64,000 nt of DNA from assembly GCF_918741275.1 (NCBI RefSeq), contig NZ_CAKKNA010000002.1, positions 124,001 to 188,000 of the forward strand. Direction: 5' to 3'. Below are positions 51,662 through 59,605 of this stretch, piece by piece. Positions within the stretch are counted from its first letter, which is position 1. Every line of letters begins with the position of its first letter. Both the position numbers and the translations under genes were made by a program. Under the pieces are notes generated by a model, which was not told the DNA's origin, searched no databases, and saw only the letters and a program-made list of their open reading frames with translations. The stretch comes from Bacillus sp. CECT 9360. Lineage in GTDB: Bacteria; Bacillota; Bacilli; Bacillales; DSM-1321.

Positions 51662-53047
51662 ATGAAATATAGAGTGGAGAAAGATACGATGGGTGAAGTG
51701 CAGGTTCCTTATGATAAATATTGGGGGGCACAGACAGAGAGAAGCAGGGTGAACTTTAAGATTGGTAATGAAAAAATGCCGGTTGAGCTCATTCAGGCGT
51801 TCGCACATGTAAAACAGGCGGCAGCAAGAGTTAACAACGACTTGGGCAGTCTCCCGGAAATGAAACGGAAAGCAATTGAAAAAATATGTGGAGAAATTCT
51901 AGAAGGCGAGCTGGATGAGCATTTTCCGCTTGTTGTTTGGCAGACGGGCAGCGGAACACAAAGCAATATGAATGTGAATGAAGTGATTGCGAATAAAGGG
52001 AATGAATGGTTGAAGGAACAGGGAAGCGACGAAAAGCTTCATCCAAACGATGACGTGAATAAAGCGCAAAGCTCGAATGATTCATTTCCGACGGCCATGC
52101 ATATAGCTGCCTATATTTCTGTGGTGCAAACCTTACTGCCGGCGATAAAAGAGCTGCGTGATACATTTGCCGGGAAAGAAGAACAGTTCACAGATCTTGT
52201 GAAAATTGGCCGTACCCATCTCCAGGATGCCACACCGCTAACGCTCGGACAGGAAATCAGCGGCTGGAAGGCGATGCTGGATAAAAGCATGAAGATGATC
52301 GAAGAGAGCAGCCAGCATTTATTAAACCTTGCCATCGGTGGAACCGCTGTGGGAACCGGAATAAACGCTCACAAGGAGTTTGGTGAAAGAGCGGCCAAAC
52401 AAATTAGCGATGCGACCGGTTATGAGTTTGTGGCTTCCGATAATACATTTCATGCGCTGACAAGCCATGATGAGATCGTTTATGTTCATGGCGCGTTGAA
52501 GGCGCTTGCGGCGGATTTAATGAAGATAGCCAATGATGTAAGATGGCTGGCAAGCGGTCCCAGAAGTGGAATTGGAGAGATATCAATACCGGCGAACGAA
52601 CCGGGAAGCAGTATCATGCCCGGAAAAGTAAACCCTACTCAGAGTGAAGCTTTGACGATGATTGCCGCCCAGGTTTTCGGGAATGATGCGACCATCGGTT
52701 TTGCAGCAAGCCAGGGTAATTTTGAACTGAATGTATTTAAGCCTGTGATAATCTACAACTTCCTGCAATCTGTGAAGCTTCTCAGTGAAGGGATGCAATC
52801 ATTCAACGAAAATTGCGCCAAAGGCATCGAGGCAAACGAAGAGAAAATAAAAGAGAATGTTCAACGTTCATTGATGCTGGTAACGGCACTGAATCCCCAT
52901 ATCGGCTACGAAAAGGCTGCAGAAATTGCTAAGCTTGCGTTTAAAGATAACGCTACATTGAAGGAAACGGCTTTGAAATTGGGATATTTGACTGAAAAAC
53001 AGTTTGATGAGTGGGTAAATCCGCAAAATATGGTTAATAAGAGTTAA
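51662..53047 (+). CDS. fumC: class II fumarate hydratase
   Basis: A 461-residue fumarase of the TCA cycle, converting fumarate to malate. The signature [16 protein letters not shown] is present, with [38 protein letters not shown] and [16 protein letters not shown]. Length and motifs match FumC/CitG. The ATG at 51662 follows GGGAGGAGAAAAG. It is monocistronic or followed by the small zinc protein. Confidence 0.96.
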   Translation: MKYRVEKDTMGEVQVPYDKYWGAQTERSRVNFKIGNEKMPVELIQAFAHVKQAAARVNNDLGSLPEMKRKAIEKICGEILEGELDEHFPLVVWQTGSGTQSNMNVNEVIANKGNEWLKEQGSDEKLHPNDDVNKAQSSNDSFPTAMHIAAYISVVQTLLPAIKELRDTFAGKEEQFTDLVKIGRTHLQDATPLTLGQEISGWKAMLDKSMKMIEESSQHLLNLAIGGTAVGTGINAHKEFGERAAKQISDATGYEFVASDNTFHALTSHDEIVYVHGALKALAADLMKIANDVRWLASGPRSGIGEISIPANEPGSSIMPGKVNPTQSEALTMIAAQVFGNDATIGFAASQGNFELNVFKPVIIYNFLQSVKLLSEGMQSFNENCAKGIEANEEKIKENVQRSLMLVTALNPHIGYEKAAEIAKLAFKDNATLKETALKLGYLTEKQFDEWVNPQNMVNKS

Positions 53048-53095
53048 TTGATTTTCCTCCTTAAATGGGAGGGTACATATGGAAGGATGGATGCT

Positions 53096-53338
53096 ATGGC
53101 TTTATGTCCGCTATGCAACGGACTGCGCACGATTCATGTAGCATGCCCGAATTGCGATACAGAAATGAAAGATACCGGAAAAGTAATGGATTACTACGAT
53201 GAGTATAGTGCGTACGAAGACATCAATACGTTAAAAAAGGTGGATGGATTTCCGGATTCTTTGAAAAACGGGGAATGTCCACATTTACTGAGCTGTCCAT
53301 CGTGCGGTCACGATGAAGTGGTGCTTATAAAGGAATGA
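53096..53338 (+). CDS. small zinc-ribbon protein
   Basis: An 80-residue protein with pairs of cysteines: CPLCNG, CPNCDTEM and CPHLLSCPSCGHDE, at least four CxxC-like knuckles, joined by an acidic stretch YYDEYSAYEDINTLKK. It probably binds one or two zinc ions. No named family. GGAAGG is 9 bases before the ATG at 53096 (an ATG three codons earlier is too near). It lies 48 bases behind fumC, with no terminator seen between them. Confidence 0.75.
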   Translation: MALCPLCNGLRTIHVACPNCDTEMKDTGKVMDYYDEYSAYEDINTLKKVDGFPDSLKNGECPHLLSCPSCGHDEVVLIKE

Positions 53339-53359
53339 TTGGCTGAGCAATCCGTTTTT
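53337..53359 (+). terminator. terminator after the zinc-ribbon gene
   Basis: GATTG pairs with CAATC over a 6-base loop, followed by CGTTTTT; the stem is short. Confidence 0.6.
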
Positions 53360-53363
53360 GATG

Positions 53364-54371
53364 TTAAGGTGGTGAAGTCTGATCGGATTTTTGAAGAGAA
53401 TCATTTATAGATGGCGGTCTAAAGTAGACTCTTCCTTTATTGGTTCCTTTAAAAGGAAGGTTCATGGAGTGGAGGAGGCGTGTTGCAGTTTGCCGGGAAG
53501 AAATCTTCAGGAAGTTACAGAACTCTTTATTGGAGATGGAAGGTTTTATTAGAAGAAAGTAATCCATCAATGCTTGAACATGGCTTTTGTTGGATGAACC
53601 GGTACATTTGGGACAATTCCAGCACCCGTGGTTACGTCCGAGCGGTAGGTGTTTGCATATGGGGCATTGAACTCCAGTTAGCACTTCATTTTTGGATATA
53701 TTATAAACATTAAGAATATCGACATCATGGGGTGAATGGTTGTTTAACAAACTCTGACTTAGTTTTATAATATCCTTTGATAGCAGTTTTTCTTTTTTAT
53801 ATTGGTATTCATAAGCTTTTGTTCTATCTGACAAATCTGATGAGTGGCATATTCTTTGGCTTAAAGCGGATTTTTTTGGCCCGGTCTTAACGATGGTAGC
53901 AGAATTACTGATTACAACTAGATATTCTATTGGAAACGAAATGATATTTAGGTTGCTCATATATATCTGCAACTGTTGCTGATGTCTTTTAGCTTGAGAA
54001 ATTGGATTAGGAAAACCATCTTCTTTATTTTGTATGGTACGGATTAATTGATTGAAAGTTTGATCAAACAGTAATGTTCCGGAAATATTTTTCACTTCAA
54101 CGATTAATGCATATGAGGAAGTAAGAAGTAGCGTATCGATTTGAAAGTATTGGTCATCATTGTGGAGGCGTAAATCGTGGAAAATGTGGTATTTGTCATT
54201 TGGAAGGTAACGAAGATGGTAGTCGAGTGATTCCTCGCCGTTGTATCCAGCATTTCTTCGCGCTAAATCCTTTTCAATATCAGGCCGTTTTGGATGATAT
54301 GAAGGTAGTCTTCTTAATAGTGCCTTTAATTTAAGAATTCTTAGTGGAATCTGGCGTTCTTTTATTATCAA
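53364..54371 (-). CDS. NERD-domain nuclease-like protein with zinc ribbon
   Basis: A 335-residue protein. A NERD domain (about 40-160) carries the PD-(D/E)xK-like pattern YNGEESLDYHL, DTLLLTSSYALIVEVKN and SQAKRHQQQL, seen in nucleases. A zinc ribbon follows (CPICKHLPLGRNHGCWNCPKC, about 240-260), and the last 75 residues look like a helix-turn-helix (NKEFCNFLKISSRQTATRLL). Biological role unknown; NERD proteins occur in DNA processing and mobile or defence settings, but nothing around it here suggests an island. Confidence 0.85.
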   Translation of the reverse strand: MIIKERQIPLRILKLKALLRRLPSYHPKRPDIEKDLARRNAGYNGEESLDYHLRYLPNDKYHIFHDLRLHNDDQYFQIDTLLLTSSYALIVEVKNISGTLLFDQTFNQLIRTIQNKEDGFPNPISQAKRHQQQLQIYMSNLNIISFPIEYLVVISNSATIVKTGPKKSALSQRICHSSDLSDRTKAYEYQYKKEKLLSKDIIKLSQSLLNNHSPHDVDILNVYNISKNEVLTGVQCPICKHLPLGRNHGCWNCPKCTGSSNKSHVQALMDYFLLIKPSISNKEFCNFLKISSRQTATRLLHSMNLPFKGTNKGRVYFRPPSINDSLQKSDQTSPP

Positions 54372-54470
54372 ATTATCACTCCTAACAGTTTTTTTATAAA
54401 TTTCTATATATTTAGGCTGTGTTCCTGCAAAATGAGAAAAAAATCTGATGTAAAAATAGCTAACTAAATT

Positions 54471-54700
54471 TATGCTCGAAATCTAAGATATATGCCCGAA
54501 GTATGAGATATATGACCGAAATTTGAGATATATGCTTGATATTCGAAATATATGCTCGAAACAGAAAATATGCTCGAAATCTAACATATATGCCCGAAGT
54601 ATGAGATATATGACCGATATTTGAGATATATGCTCGATATTCGAAATATATGCCCGAAACAGAAAATATGCTCGAAATATAAGATATATGCCCGAAACTG
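54471..54700 (+). repeat. twelve-unit 20-bp tandem repeat with 98-bp super-repeat
   Basis: TATGCYCGAA-type words begin at 54471, 54491, 54511, 54531, 54551, 54569, 54589, 54609, 54629, 54649, 54667 and 54687. Spacing is 20, 20, 20, 20, 18 and repeats, giving an exact 98-bp higher unit at 54471, 54569 and 54667. The unit core is GATATATGCCCGAA with a variable 3' part. The array lies between the NERD gene and the msmX terminator. No spacers, so not CRISPR; short open frames within it are by-products of the period. Confidence 0.92.
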
Positions 54701-54720
54701 ATTTCACAACCAAATTCATC

Positions 54721-54751
54721 AAAAAAGGCAACAGTCCTCGACTGTTGCCTT
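54721..54751 (-). terminator. terminator of msmX
   Basis: AAGGCAACAGTC pairs perfectly with GACTGTTGCCTT over a 3-base loop; on the minus strand it runs into six T residues. Confidence 0.9.
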
Positions 54752-54759
54752 CCTTAAAA

Positions 54760-55863
54760 TTAAACTGGACGGATTCTGTATTCAGTTTCTTTGTCAAAGA
54801 AGTGAGCTTTATTCATGTCAATGGCGAGTTCAAGTGTTTCTCCTGGACTTACGGATCCGCGTGCGTCAACGCGGGCGATGAATTCTTGTCCGCCTATGGA
54901 AGAGTAGAGCATGAATTCGGCGCCCATCAACTCAGCTACTTCAATATGGGCATCAATCAGGGTATTGGAAGAAGATTCAAGGAATACTGGTTCGTCATGG
55001 AAATCTTCCGGACGGATTCCAAGGATTACTTCTTTACCGACGTAGCCTTGGTCGCGCAGGACTTTCATTTTTCCTTCAGGCACGGCAATGGACTGTGCGC
55101 CGATTTTTAGAGTACCATTCTCAAGTGTACCATTTAGGAAATTCATTGCAGGCGAACCGATAAAGCCGCCGACGAAAACATTTTCAGGCTTTTCATATAC
55201 ATCCTTAGGCGCACCGACTTGCTGAATGATGCCGTCCTTCATGACTACAAGGCGGGTTGCCATCGTCATCGCTTCAGTCTGGTCATGTGTAACATAGACG
55301 GTTGTCGTATCTAGACGCTTATGGAGCTTCGCGATTTCAGCACGCATTTGCACACGTAGTTTAGCATCGAGGTTTGATAAAGGCTCATCCATTAAGAACA
55401 CTTTTGCGTCACGTACGATGGCACGACCTAATGCGACACGCTGGCGCTGACCGCCGGAAAGGGCCTTTGGCTTACGATCAAGATATGTTTCAAGACCTAG
55501 GATTTTAGCTGCGTCGTTGACGCGGCGCTTGATTTCCTCTTTTGGCATTTTCCTAAGCTTCAAACCAAACGCCATGTTGTCATAAACCGACATATGCGGA
55601 TATAGGGCATAGTTTTGGAATACCATCGCGATGTCGCGATCCTTCGGTGGAACATCATTCACACGCTTGCCATCAATGTAGAAATCTCCCTCAGAAATTT
55701 CTTCAAGCCCAGCAATCATCCGCAATGTAGTCGATTTTCCGCAACCGGAAGGACCTACGAAAACGATAAACTCTTTATCTTCAATTTTAAGATTAAAATC
55801 TTCAACTGCGGTTACTTTGTTATCGTATGATTTATAGATATGATCCAAAACTAACTCTGCCAT
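54760..55863 (-). CDS. msmX: multi-sugar ABC transporter ATPase MsmX
   Basis: A 367-residue ATPase of the carbohydrate (CUT1) ABC family. Walker A is GPSGCGKSTT, the signature LSGGQRQR, Walker B VFLMDEPLSNLDA, and an OB-fold regulatory domain follows (about 240-367, with GIRPEDFHDEP and the closing TEYRIRPV). MsmX is the shared ATPase for several sugar importers, whose membrane parts are encoded elsewhere. A PucR-type regulator gene lies directly upstream on the same strand, as with yxkF-msmX in B. subtilis. Confidence 0.95.
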   Translation of the reverse strand: MAELVLDHIYKSYDNKVTAVEDFNLKIEDKEFIVFVGPSGCGKSTTLRMIAGLEEISEGDFYIDGKRVNDVPPKDRDIAMVFQNYALYPHMSVYDNMAFGLKLRKMPKEEIKRRVNDAAKILGLETYLDRKPKALSGGQRQRVALGRAIVRDAKVFLMDEPLSNLDAKLRVQMRAEIAKLHKRLDTTTVYVTHDQTEAMTMATRLVVMKDGIIQQVGAPKDVYEKPENVFVGGFIGSPAMNFLNGTLENGTLKIGAQSIAVPEGKMKVLRDQGYVGKEVILGIRPEDFHDEPVFLESSSNTLIDAHIEVAELMGAEFMLYSSIGGQEFIARVDARGSVSPGETLELAIDMNKAHFFDKETEYRIRPV

Positions 55864-55943
55864 TTCTGAACCCCTCCATCAAAATATCATTTCTATTTCC
55901 TTATGAAAATAGTTTATAAGATAAGTCGATAGAAAGGTATGTA

Positions 55944-55989
55944 CACGCTGCACAAAAATGAAAGGGCTTTATTGTGCAGCGTGCTGCAC
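55944..55989. promoter_or_regulatory. triple GCTGCAC half-site between msmX and its regulator
   Basis: GCTGCAC occurs at 55947-55953 and 55983-55989 and its complement GTGCAGC at 55974-55980. They form a 12-bp inverted repeat with a 16-base gap (55944-55955 / 55972-55983) and a close palindrome GTGCAGC-GT-GCTGCAC (55974-55989). There is no T run, so it is a protein site rather than a terminator. Confidence 0.65.
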
Positions 55990-56036
55990 CTCACTTGTCA
56001 GATAGACTTTTCTGTCCGCATAAGGTGGCAAAACGT

Positions 56037-56951
56037 TTAATCCCACGCCGGCGAATTGTCTTTACTGAGCAGGATAATCAGGTAGGCCGTCAGGGCGTGG
56101 TTGAAGGTACGTATGTCCAGCCCGGTTTTTTCGATAAACTTATCAATCCGGTATTGCAGGCTGTTTCGGTGGATATATAATTGTTTGGCAGCCTGGCTTG
56201 CATTTGAGTTGCACTCAATATACATCTTTACTGAAGCGATTAACTCCTCATCCTGTTTGGTGTCCTGGAGCAATTGCCGGATAAACCAATCTGTTTCGTT
56301 TTCTTTGATTCCGGCTATGACTGCATAGGGAAATACAGCAGGCAGATTGGCCGCCTTTATATCGGGCAGATACTGTTTGGCTGTCATAAAAAGCTTGTGT
56401 TCCATCCGTAAATGACTGGGCAGCTCTTTATCAACAGGATGAAGGGCGCCAACATAAGCTCTTATTTTTACGTAAAAGTCGCTTTCAAGCATATTAAGAG
56501 CGGCTGAAAAATCACTTCTATCCTGATTTGGATCACGGTCACCCTCAATTAGAATCCCTGTCAAGTCGCTTTCCCAAATAATAAGCGCCCCATCAGTCAT
56601 GAATGCTAAAAGTGCTTCTCCAAAATCCGCATGGGAAAAATCATTGACCGAAATCGTAAAATGGGTATATATAACGCTATTCCAGCTGGTGAGCGGAATT
56701 AGATTGTTGTTTTTATATAAAAAATCGTGCCATTGTTTTTTTTGTATCGTTGTATTCCGATTAAAAGCCTCATCTTGACTCAGTGGAAAAAGAAGCTGGA
56801 GCAAGTCGGTTTCTTCAGTGGAAATGTCTGATTTTGGTATGCCAAGCTTGTGCCCGTTTTCATCTTGAAACCAAGCGTAGTTGTCGGGTTGGCTACATGA
56901 GCGGTCACTATCAATGGCCTGGGGAAATTTCAATTTTAAATTTTTTAGCAT
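56037..56951 (-). CDS. PucR/CdaR-type helix-turn-helix regulator (YxkF-like)
   Basis: A 304-residue regulator. The first 230 residues show the long effector region of the CdaR/PucR group, ending in HLRMEHKLFMTAKQYLPD. The C-terminal domain carries the PucR helix-turn-helix, NASQAAKQLYIHRNSLQYRI, followed by DKFIEKTGLDIR. It is upstream of msmX and likely controls it through the triple half-site found in the gap between them. The ATG is preceded by a GGGGGAA site. Confidence 0.85.
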   Translation of the reverse strand: MLKNLKLKFPQAIDSDRSCSQPDNYAWFQDENGHKLGIPKSDISTEETDLLQLLFPLSQDEAFNRNTTIQKKQWHDFLYKNNNLIPLTSWNSVIYTHFTISVNDFSHADFGEALLAFMTDGALIIWESDLTGILIEGDRDPNQDRSDFSAALNMLESDFYVKIRAYVGALHPVDKELPSHLRMEHKLFMTAKQYLPDIKAANLPAVFPYAVIAGIKENETDWFIRQLLQDTKQDEELIASVKMYIECNSNASQAAKQLYIHRNSLQYRIDKFIEKTGLDIRTFNHALTAYLIILLSKDNSPAWD

Positions 56952-57060
56952 CGTCGTTCCCCCTTACTAATATTTTTGCCCATCTTGTAAAGATCCTCAT
57001 ATATACTGTAACATTCCATTTAAGAGGTTGAAAGTCAGAGAGTGGGAAAGGAGTGAGAAG

Positions 57061-57838
57061 ATGGATTCCTTACTAGTCCAACTGATTATTTTAACCGCCG
57101 TTATTCATATCGTCGATACGCTTTCCTATTCAGTGAGGCTGAATTCCGTGAAAAGCGGCAAATTTTCGTTGTCGCTTTCGTTATTTAACAGCTTTGTATT
57201 GTTATCCCGGACGGCGAATATGTTACAGGCGCCCTTAATCGGCAGTCTGGTCGGACTGCATATAGCAAGGAATGAGGATCCGATAACGGAAATCAGTTGG
57301 GTGCTGCTCGCTGCTACGACCGGTACTTTACTTGGCATTCTTCTCATCCCTACTTTTCTGAAAATTTTCGCTGCGGCTGTCAACAAATTGGAGGTAAAGG
57401 GTTCGGTCCCTTCGATCTTGTGGAAGCATTGAGTATCCATAATATAAAGCGGATTGTAAAAAGTACGAAAAGATGTTCTCAACATTAATATATAAAAGAA
57501 TTCCGAAGCGCTTGCTGATATTGAATATGCTTATAACTGCGATTTATACCGTCGGGGTTCTATCTGCAATATATTCGTCATTTTTTTGTGAGCCCGGAAA
57601 AACAGCTTGCTTCCGCCGCCTCTTCAGGCATGATAAACGGAGTGCGACCATATTATTGACACTTTTAGTCTACCCGCAATCAGCCCTCATCACGGATCAG
57701 GCGCTAAGAGGGAAACGACCGTATGGAGATGTTAAGGCACTGGTTGTCATGATGATCGCTTCCAAATTGGTGGGTACTATACTGGGATAGGCTCTTATCT
57801 ACCCGGCCGCCAAAATCATTGCGGCATTTTATCAATAA
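57061..57838 (+). pseudogene. amj: broken lipid II flippase gene (amj/ydaH)
   Basis: Amj is the alternative flippase of the cell-wall precursor lipid II. The start is good (AAAGGAG, then MDSLLVQLIILTAVIHIVDT, LSYSVRL, LFNSFVLLSRTANMLQAPL), but the frame ends at 57432. The rest is readable only in other frames: VEALSIHNIKRIVKSTKR; then RIPKRLLILNMLITAIYTVG; then SPEKQLASAASSGMINGV; and back to ATILLTLLVYPQSALITD. An in-frame TAG at 57788 precedes the final ALIYPAAKIIAAFYQ, which ends at 57838. That is at least four frameshifts and one stop, so the gene is dead unless the assembly is wrong. The wall would rely on MurJ-type flippases. Confidence 0.88.
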
Positions 57839-57843
57839 AAAAA

Positions 57844-57875
57844 CAAGGCCCTGAGCAAATTGACTCAGGACCTTG
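57844..57875. terminator. bidirectional terminator
   Basis: CAAGGCCCTGAG pairs with CTCAGGACCTTG (one G-U pair), with T runs on both strands, between the amj relic and a small minus-strand gene. Confidence 0.85.
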
Positions 57876-57880
57876 CTTAT

Positions 57881-58060
57881 TCACTGGGGAGGCGCTTCGT
57901 CCGTTAATTCGTGTGCTTCCTCGATGTTTTGTCTGCCATTTTTAGTTTGGTAAACATTTCCTCCAGCCATTCCCTCATTGATAATCCGGTCGACATCTAA
58001 GTAAACGGAATCTTTGCCTTCATATAAACGGTCCTTTAGAAACTTATCTTTTTCCTTCAT
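57881..58060 (-). CDS. small polar hypothetical protein
   Basis: A 59-residue acidic protein, MKEKDKFLKDRLYEGKDSVY and on to NIEEAHELTDEAPPQ. No family that I can name. AAGGAGG is 10 bases ahead of the ATG and the terminator follows the stop directly, which supports expression. It lies downstream of the yheE/YheCD group on the same strand. Confidence 0.65.
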   Translation of the reverse strand: MKEKDKFLKDRLYEGKDSVYLDVDRIINEGMAGGNVYQTKNGRQNIEEAHELTDEAPPQ

Positions 58061-58124
58061 AATAAATCAGCCTCCTTGCTTCTATTGTAAACAAAGAGGA
58101 TATGTTTTCATTCAAGCATTTATT

Positions 58125-58334
58125 TCATTCATATACGTGAAATAGCATCAGTTCATGAATCATGCTTTTCACGCTTGCTTCGTCCTCTGATGGAGGCTGT
58201 GCCCCGGCCCACTCGATTTCCCCGTTTTTATGGTAGATGCCCTGAAAGGACTGTTGTTTAAAATAAAACGATATCCGCCATCCGGGCAGTTTTTTATCTT
58301 CGAATAATGGTTTCCATTGAAAGTGTGTGATCAC
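58125..58334 (-). CDS. yheE: YheE-like protein (DUF5342)
   Basis: A 69-residue protein, with THFQWKPLFEDKKLPGWRIS, a FKQQSFQGIYHKNGEIEWAG core and a helical C-terminus. Size and position next to YheC/YheD genes match YheE of B. subtilis. A longer frame starts at an ATG at 58412 that overlaps the previous stop but has no ribosome binding site; the GTG at 58334 lies 7 bases behind GGGGG and is preferred. Function unknown, perhaps spore-related. Confidence 0.7.
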   Translation of the reverse strand: MITHFQWKPLFEDKKLPGWRISFYFKQQSFQGIYHKNGEIEWAGAQPPSEDEASVKSMIHELMLFHVYE

Positions 58335-58408
58335 ATTAAAACCCCCATTTCTCTCTATACATACAGTATAAAGGAAATGGGGCGTCTCATGTAAATGAAA
58401 AATATCAA

Positions 58409-59605
58409 TCATAGTGGGGAGTTTAAAGCCAGTTCGATAAATAGGTTTTTCAAGTTGCTTCTTCTTTGTATCTCAATTTCCTCTTCATCAAATTGCATCG
58501 GCTTGGAGTTGACTTCAAATAAATAAAGCATGCCGGATTCATCTTCGCCCAAATCGATGGAAAACTCGCCGAAAAAGCCAAAAGCATCCCTTAAAACCTT
58601 TCCACACCTTTCAGCAATTTTCATTAATCGCTCATCTAACTCATCGGTTCGTACTTTTTCATACGGATAAAGCATGCCGCCTTTTGGAATATGTGTGGTA
58701 ATTTCCTGGGTTTGTGACATTCTGACTGCTTTGCCGCTCAATTGATAGCTCCCGTTTTCATAGTGTACAAGAACCCGGTAATCATAGCGATGACCATCTA
58801 TTTTCTTAGGACTGATCGCTTTTTGGATAATGTAGGTGTTGGAATCGAATTTTTTTGATTCTTGTTCCCAAAAGTGGGAAAAGCTATTGAATTGCTTCTG
58901 TTTGGAGGGAGTTAATACTTCCAACGTTTCATCCTGTTTGAGAGTAAGGATGGAGATGCCGCTTCCGCGATTTCCGGTGACCGGCTTCACATAGATTTTT
59001 CGATGCGTCTTTAGAAATGCAAATAGAGCAGTACTCGAAGAAAACAATCTCGTATCCGGCAAAAGCTTTTTTAAAAAATCATCCTCTTTAAACAACTCGA
59101 ATATTTCATATTTATGGAGGAACCGTGGATTGAAGAGAGGAATGTTATATCGCTTCAGTATATTCTTCGTCTGGCGGAATTTCCGAGAGACTTCATGGCT
59201 CCGGAAGGGAATCCGGTTGTACACGACGTCTGGGGCTGGTACTGAAACCTTTATCCATTGTGTAAGCTCCGACGAAAAGATAAATCCATAGAATTCCTCA
59301 TTCCTTACATCCTCAGGGGTAAATACATAGGAAAAGATTCCATGCTTTGCAAGGTATAGATGCAGATCCTGGAACAGCGGAAGATTTCCGCCAATCCCGA
59401 CATCGTTTTTATCGGCACGGCTTGTAAGAATGCCAACCGCTATTCCTTTTGATTTCTCGAATGTTCTAATGGAAAAAGAGTGCCCCGTTTCTGACTGGTG
59501 TTCTCTGTGGTAGTTAATTTCAGTCCGGTTGCCTCCCATGTATAGCTGTTGCTTTTTTGATCTGTGATACCAACTCTTAGATGGACTGTGATAATAAATC
59601 TTCAT
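58409..59605 (-). CDS. YheC/YheD-family ATP-grasp protein, paralogue 4
   Basis: A 398-residue protein. The N-terminal half carries the family GIAVGILTSRADK and PDVVYNRIPFRSHE. The ATP-grasp half has RKIYVKPVTGNRGSGISIL (ATP-binding Lys and Gly-rich loop) and the metal end FGEFSIDLGEDES and LYLFEVNSKP. Its N-terminal 50 residues are unusual and basic, with many Tyr and Ser. Family members are called endospore coat-associated; their reaction (amino acid or peptide ligation) is unproven. It begins at the stop of the previous gene (TGAATG), so translation is coupled. Confidence 0.85.
   Translation of the reverse strand: MKIYYHSPSKSWYHRSKKQQLYMGGNRTEINYHREHQSETGHSFSIRTFEKSKGIAVGILTSRADKNDVGIGGNLPLFQDLHLYLAKHGIFSYVFTPEDVRNEEFYGFIFSSELTQWIKVSVPAPDVVYNRIPFRSHEVSRKFRQTKNILKRYNIPLFNPRFLHKYEIFELFKEDDFLKKLLPDTRLFSSSTALFAFLKTHRKIYVKPVTGNRGSGISILTLKQDETLEVLTPSKQKQFNSFSHFWEQESKKFDSNTYIIQKAISPKKIDGHRYDYRVLVHYENGSYQLSGKAVRMSQTQEITTHIPKGGMLYPYEKVRTDELDERLMKIAERCGKVLRDAFGFFGEFSIDLGEDESGMLYLFEVNSKPMQFDEEEIEIQRRSNLKNLFIELALNSPL

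Noticed and set aside
54471-54700. CRISPR array or coding repeats in the 54-kb repeat region
   Set aside because: There are no unique spacers of constant length between repeats and no cas genes. A 104-codon minus-strand frame across it (54483-54797) is a by-product of the AT-rich period and runs through the msmX terminator.
53364-54700. Defence island or mobile element around the NERD gene
   Set aside because: Neighbours are fumC and msmX with normal terminators; there is no transposase, integrase, att-like repeat or other defence gene.
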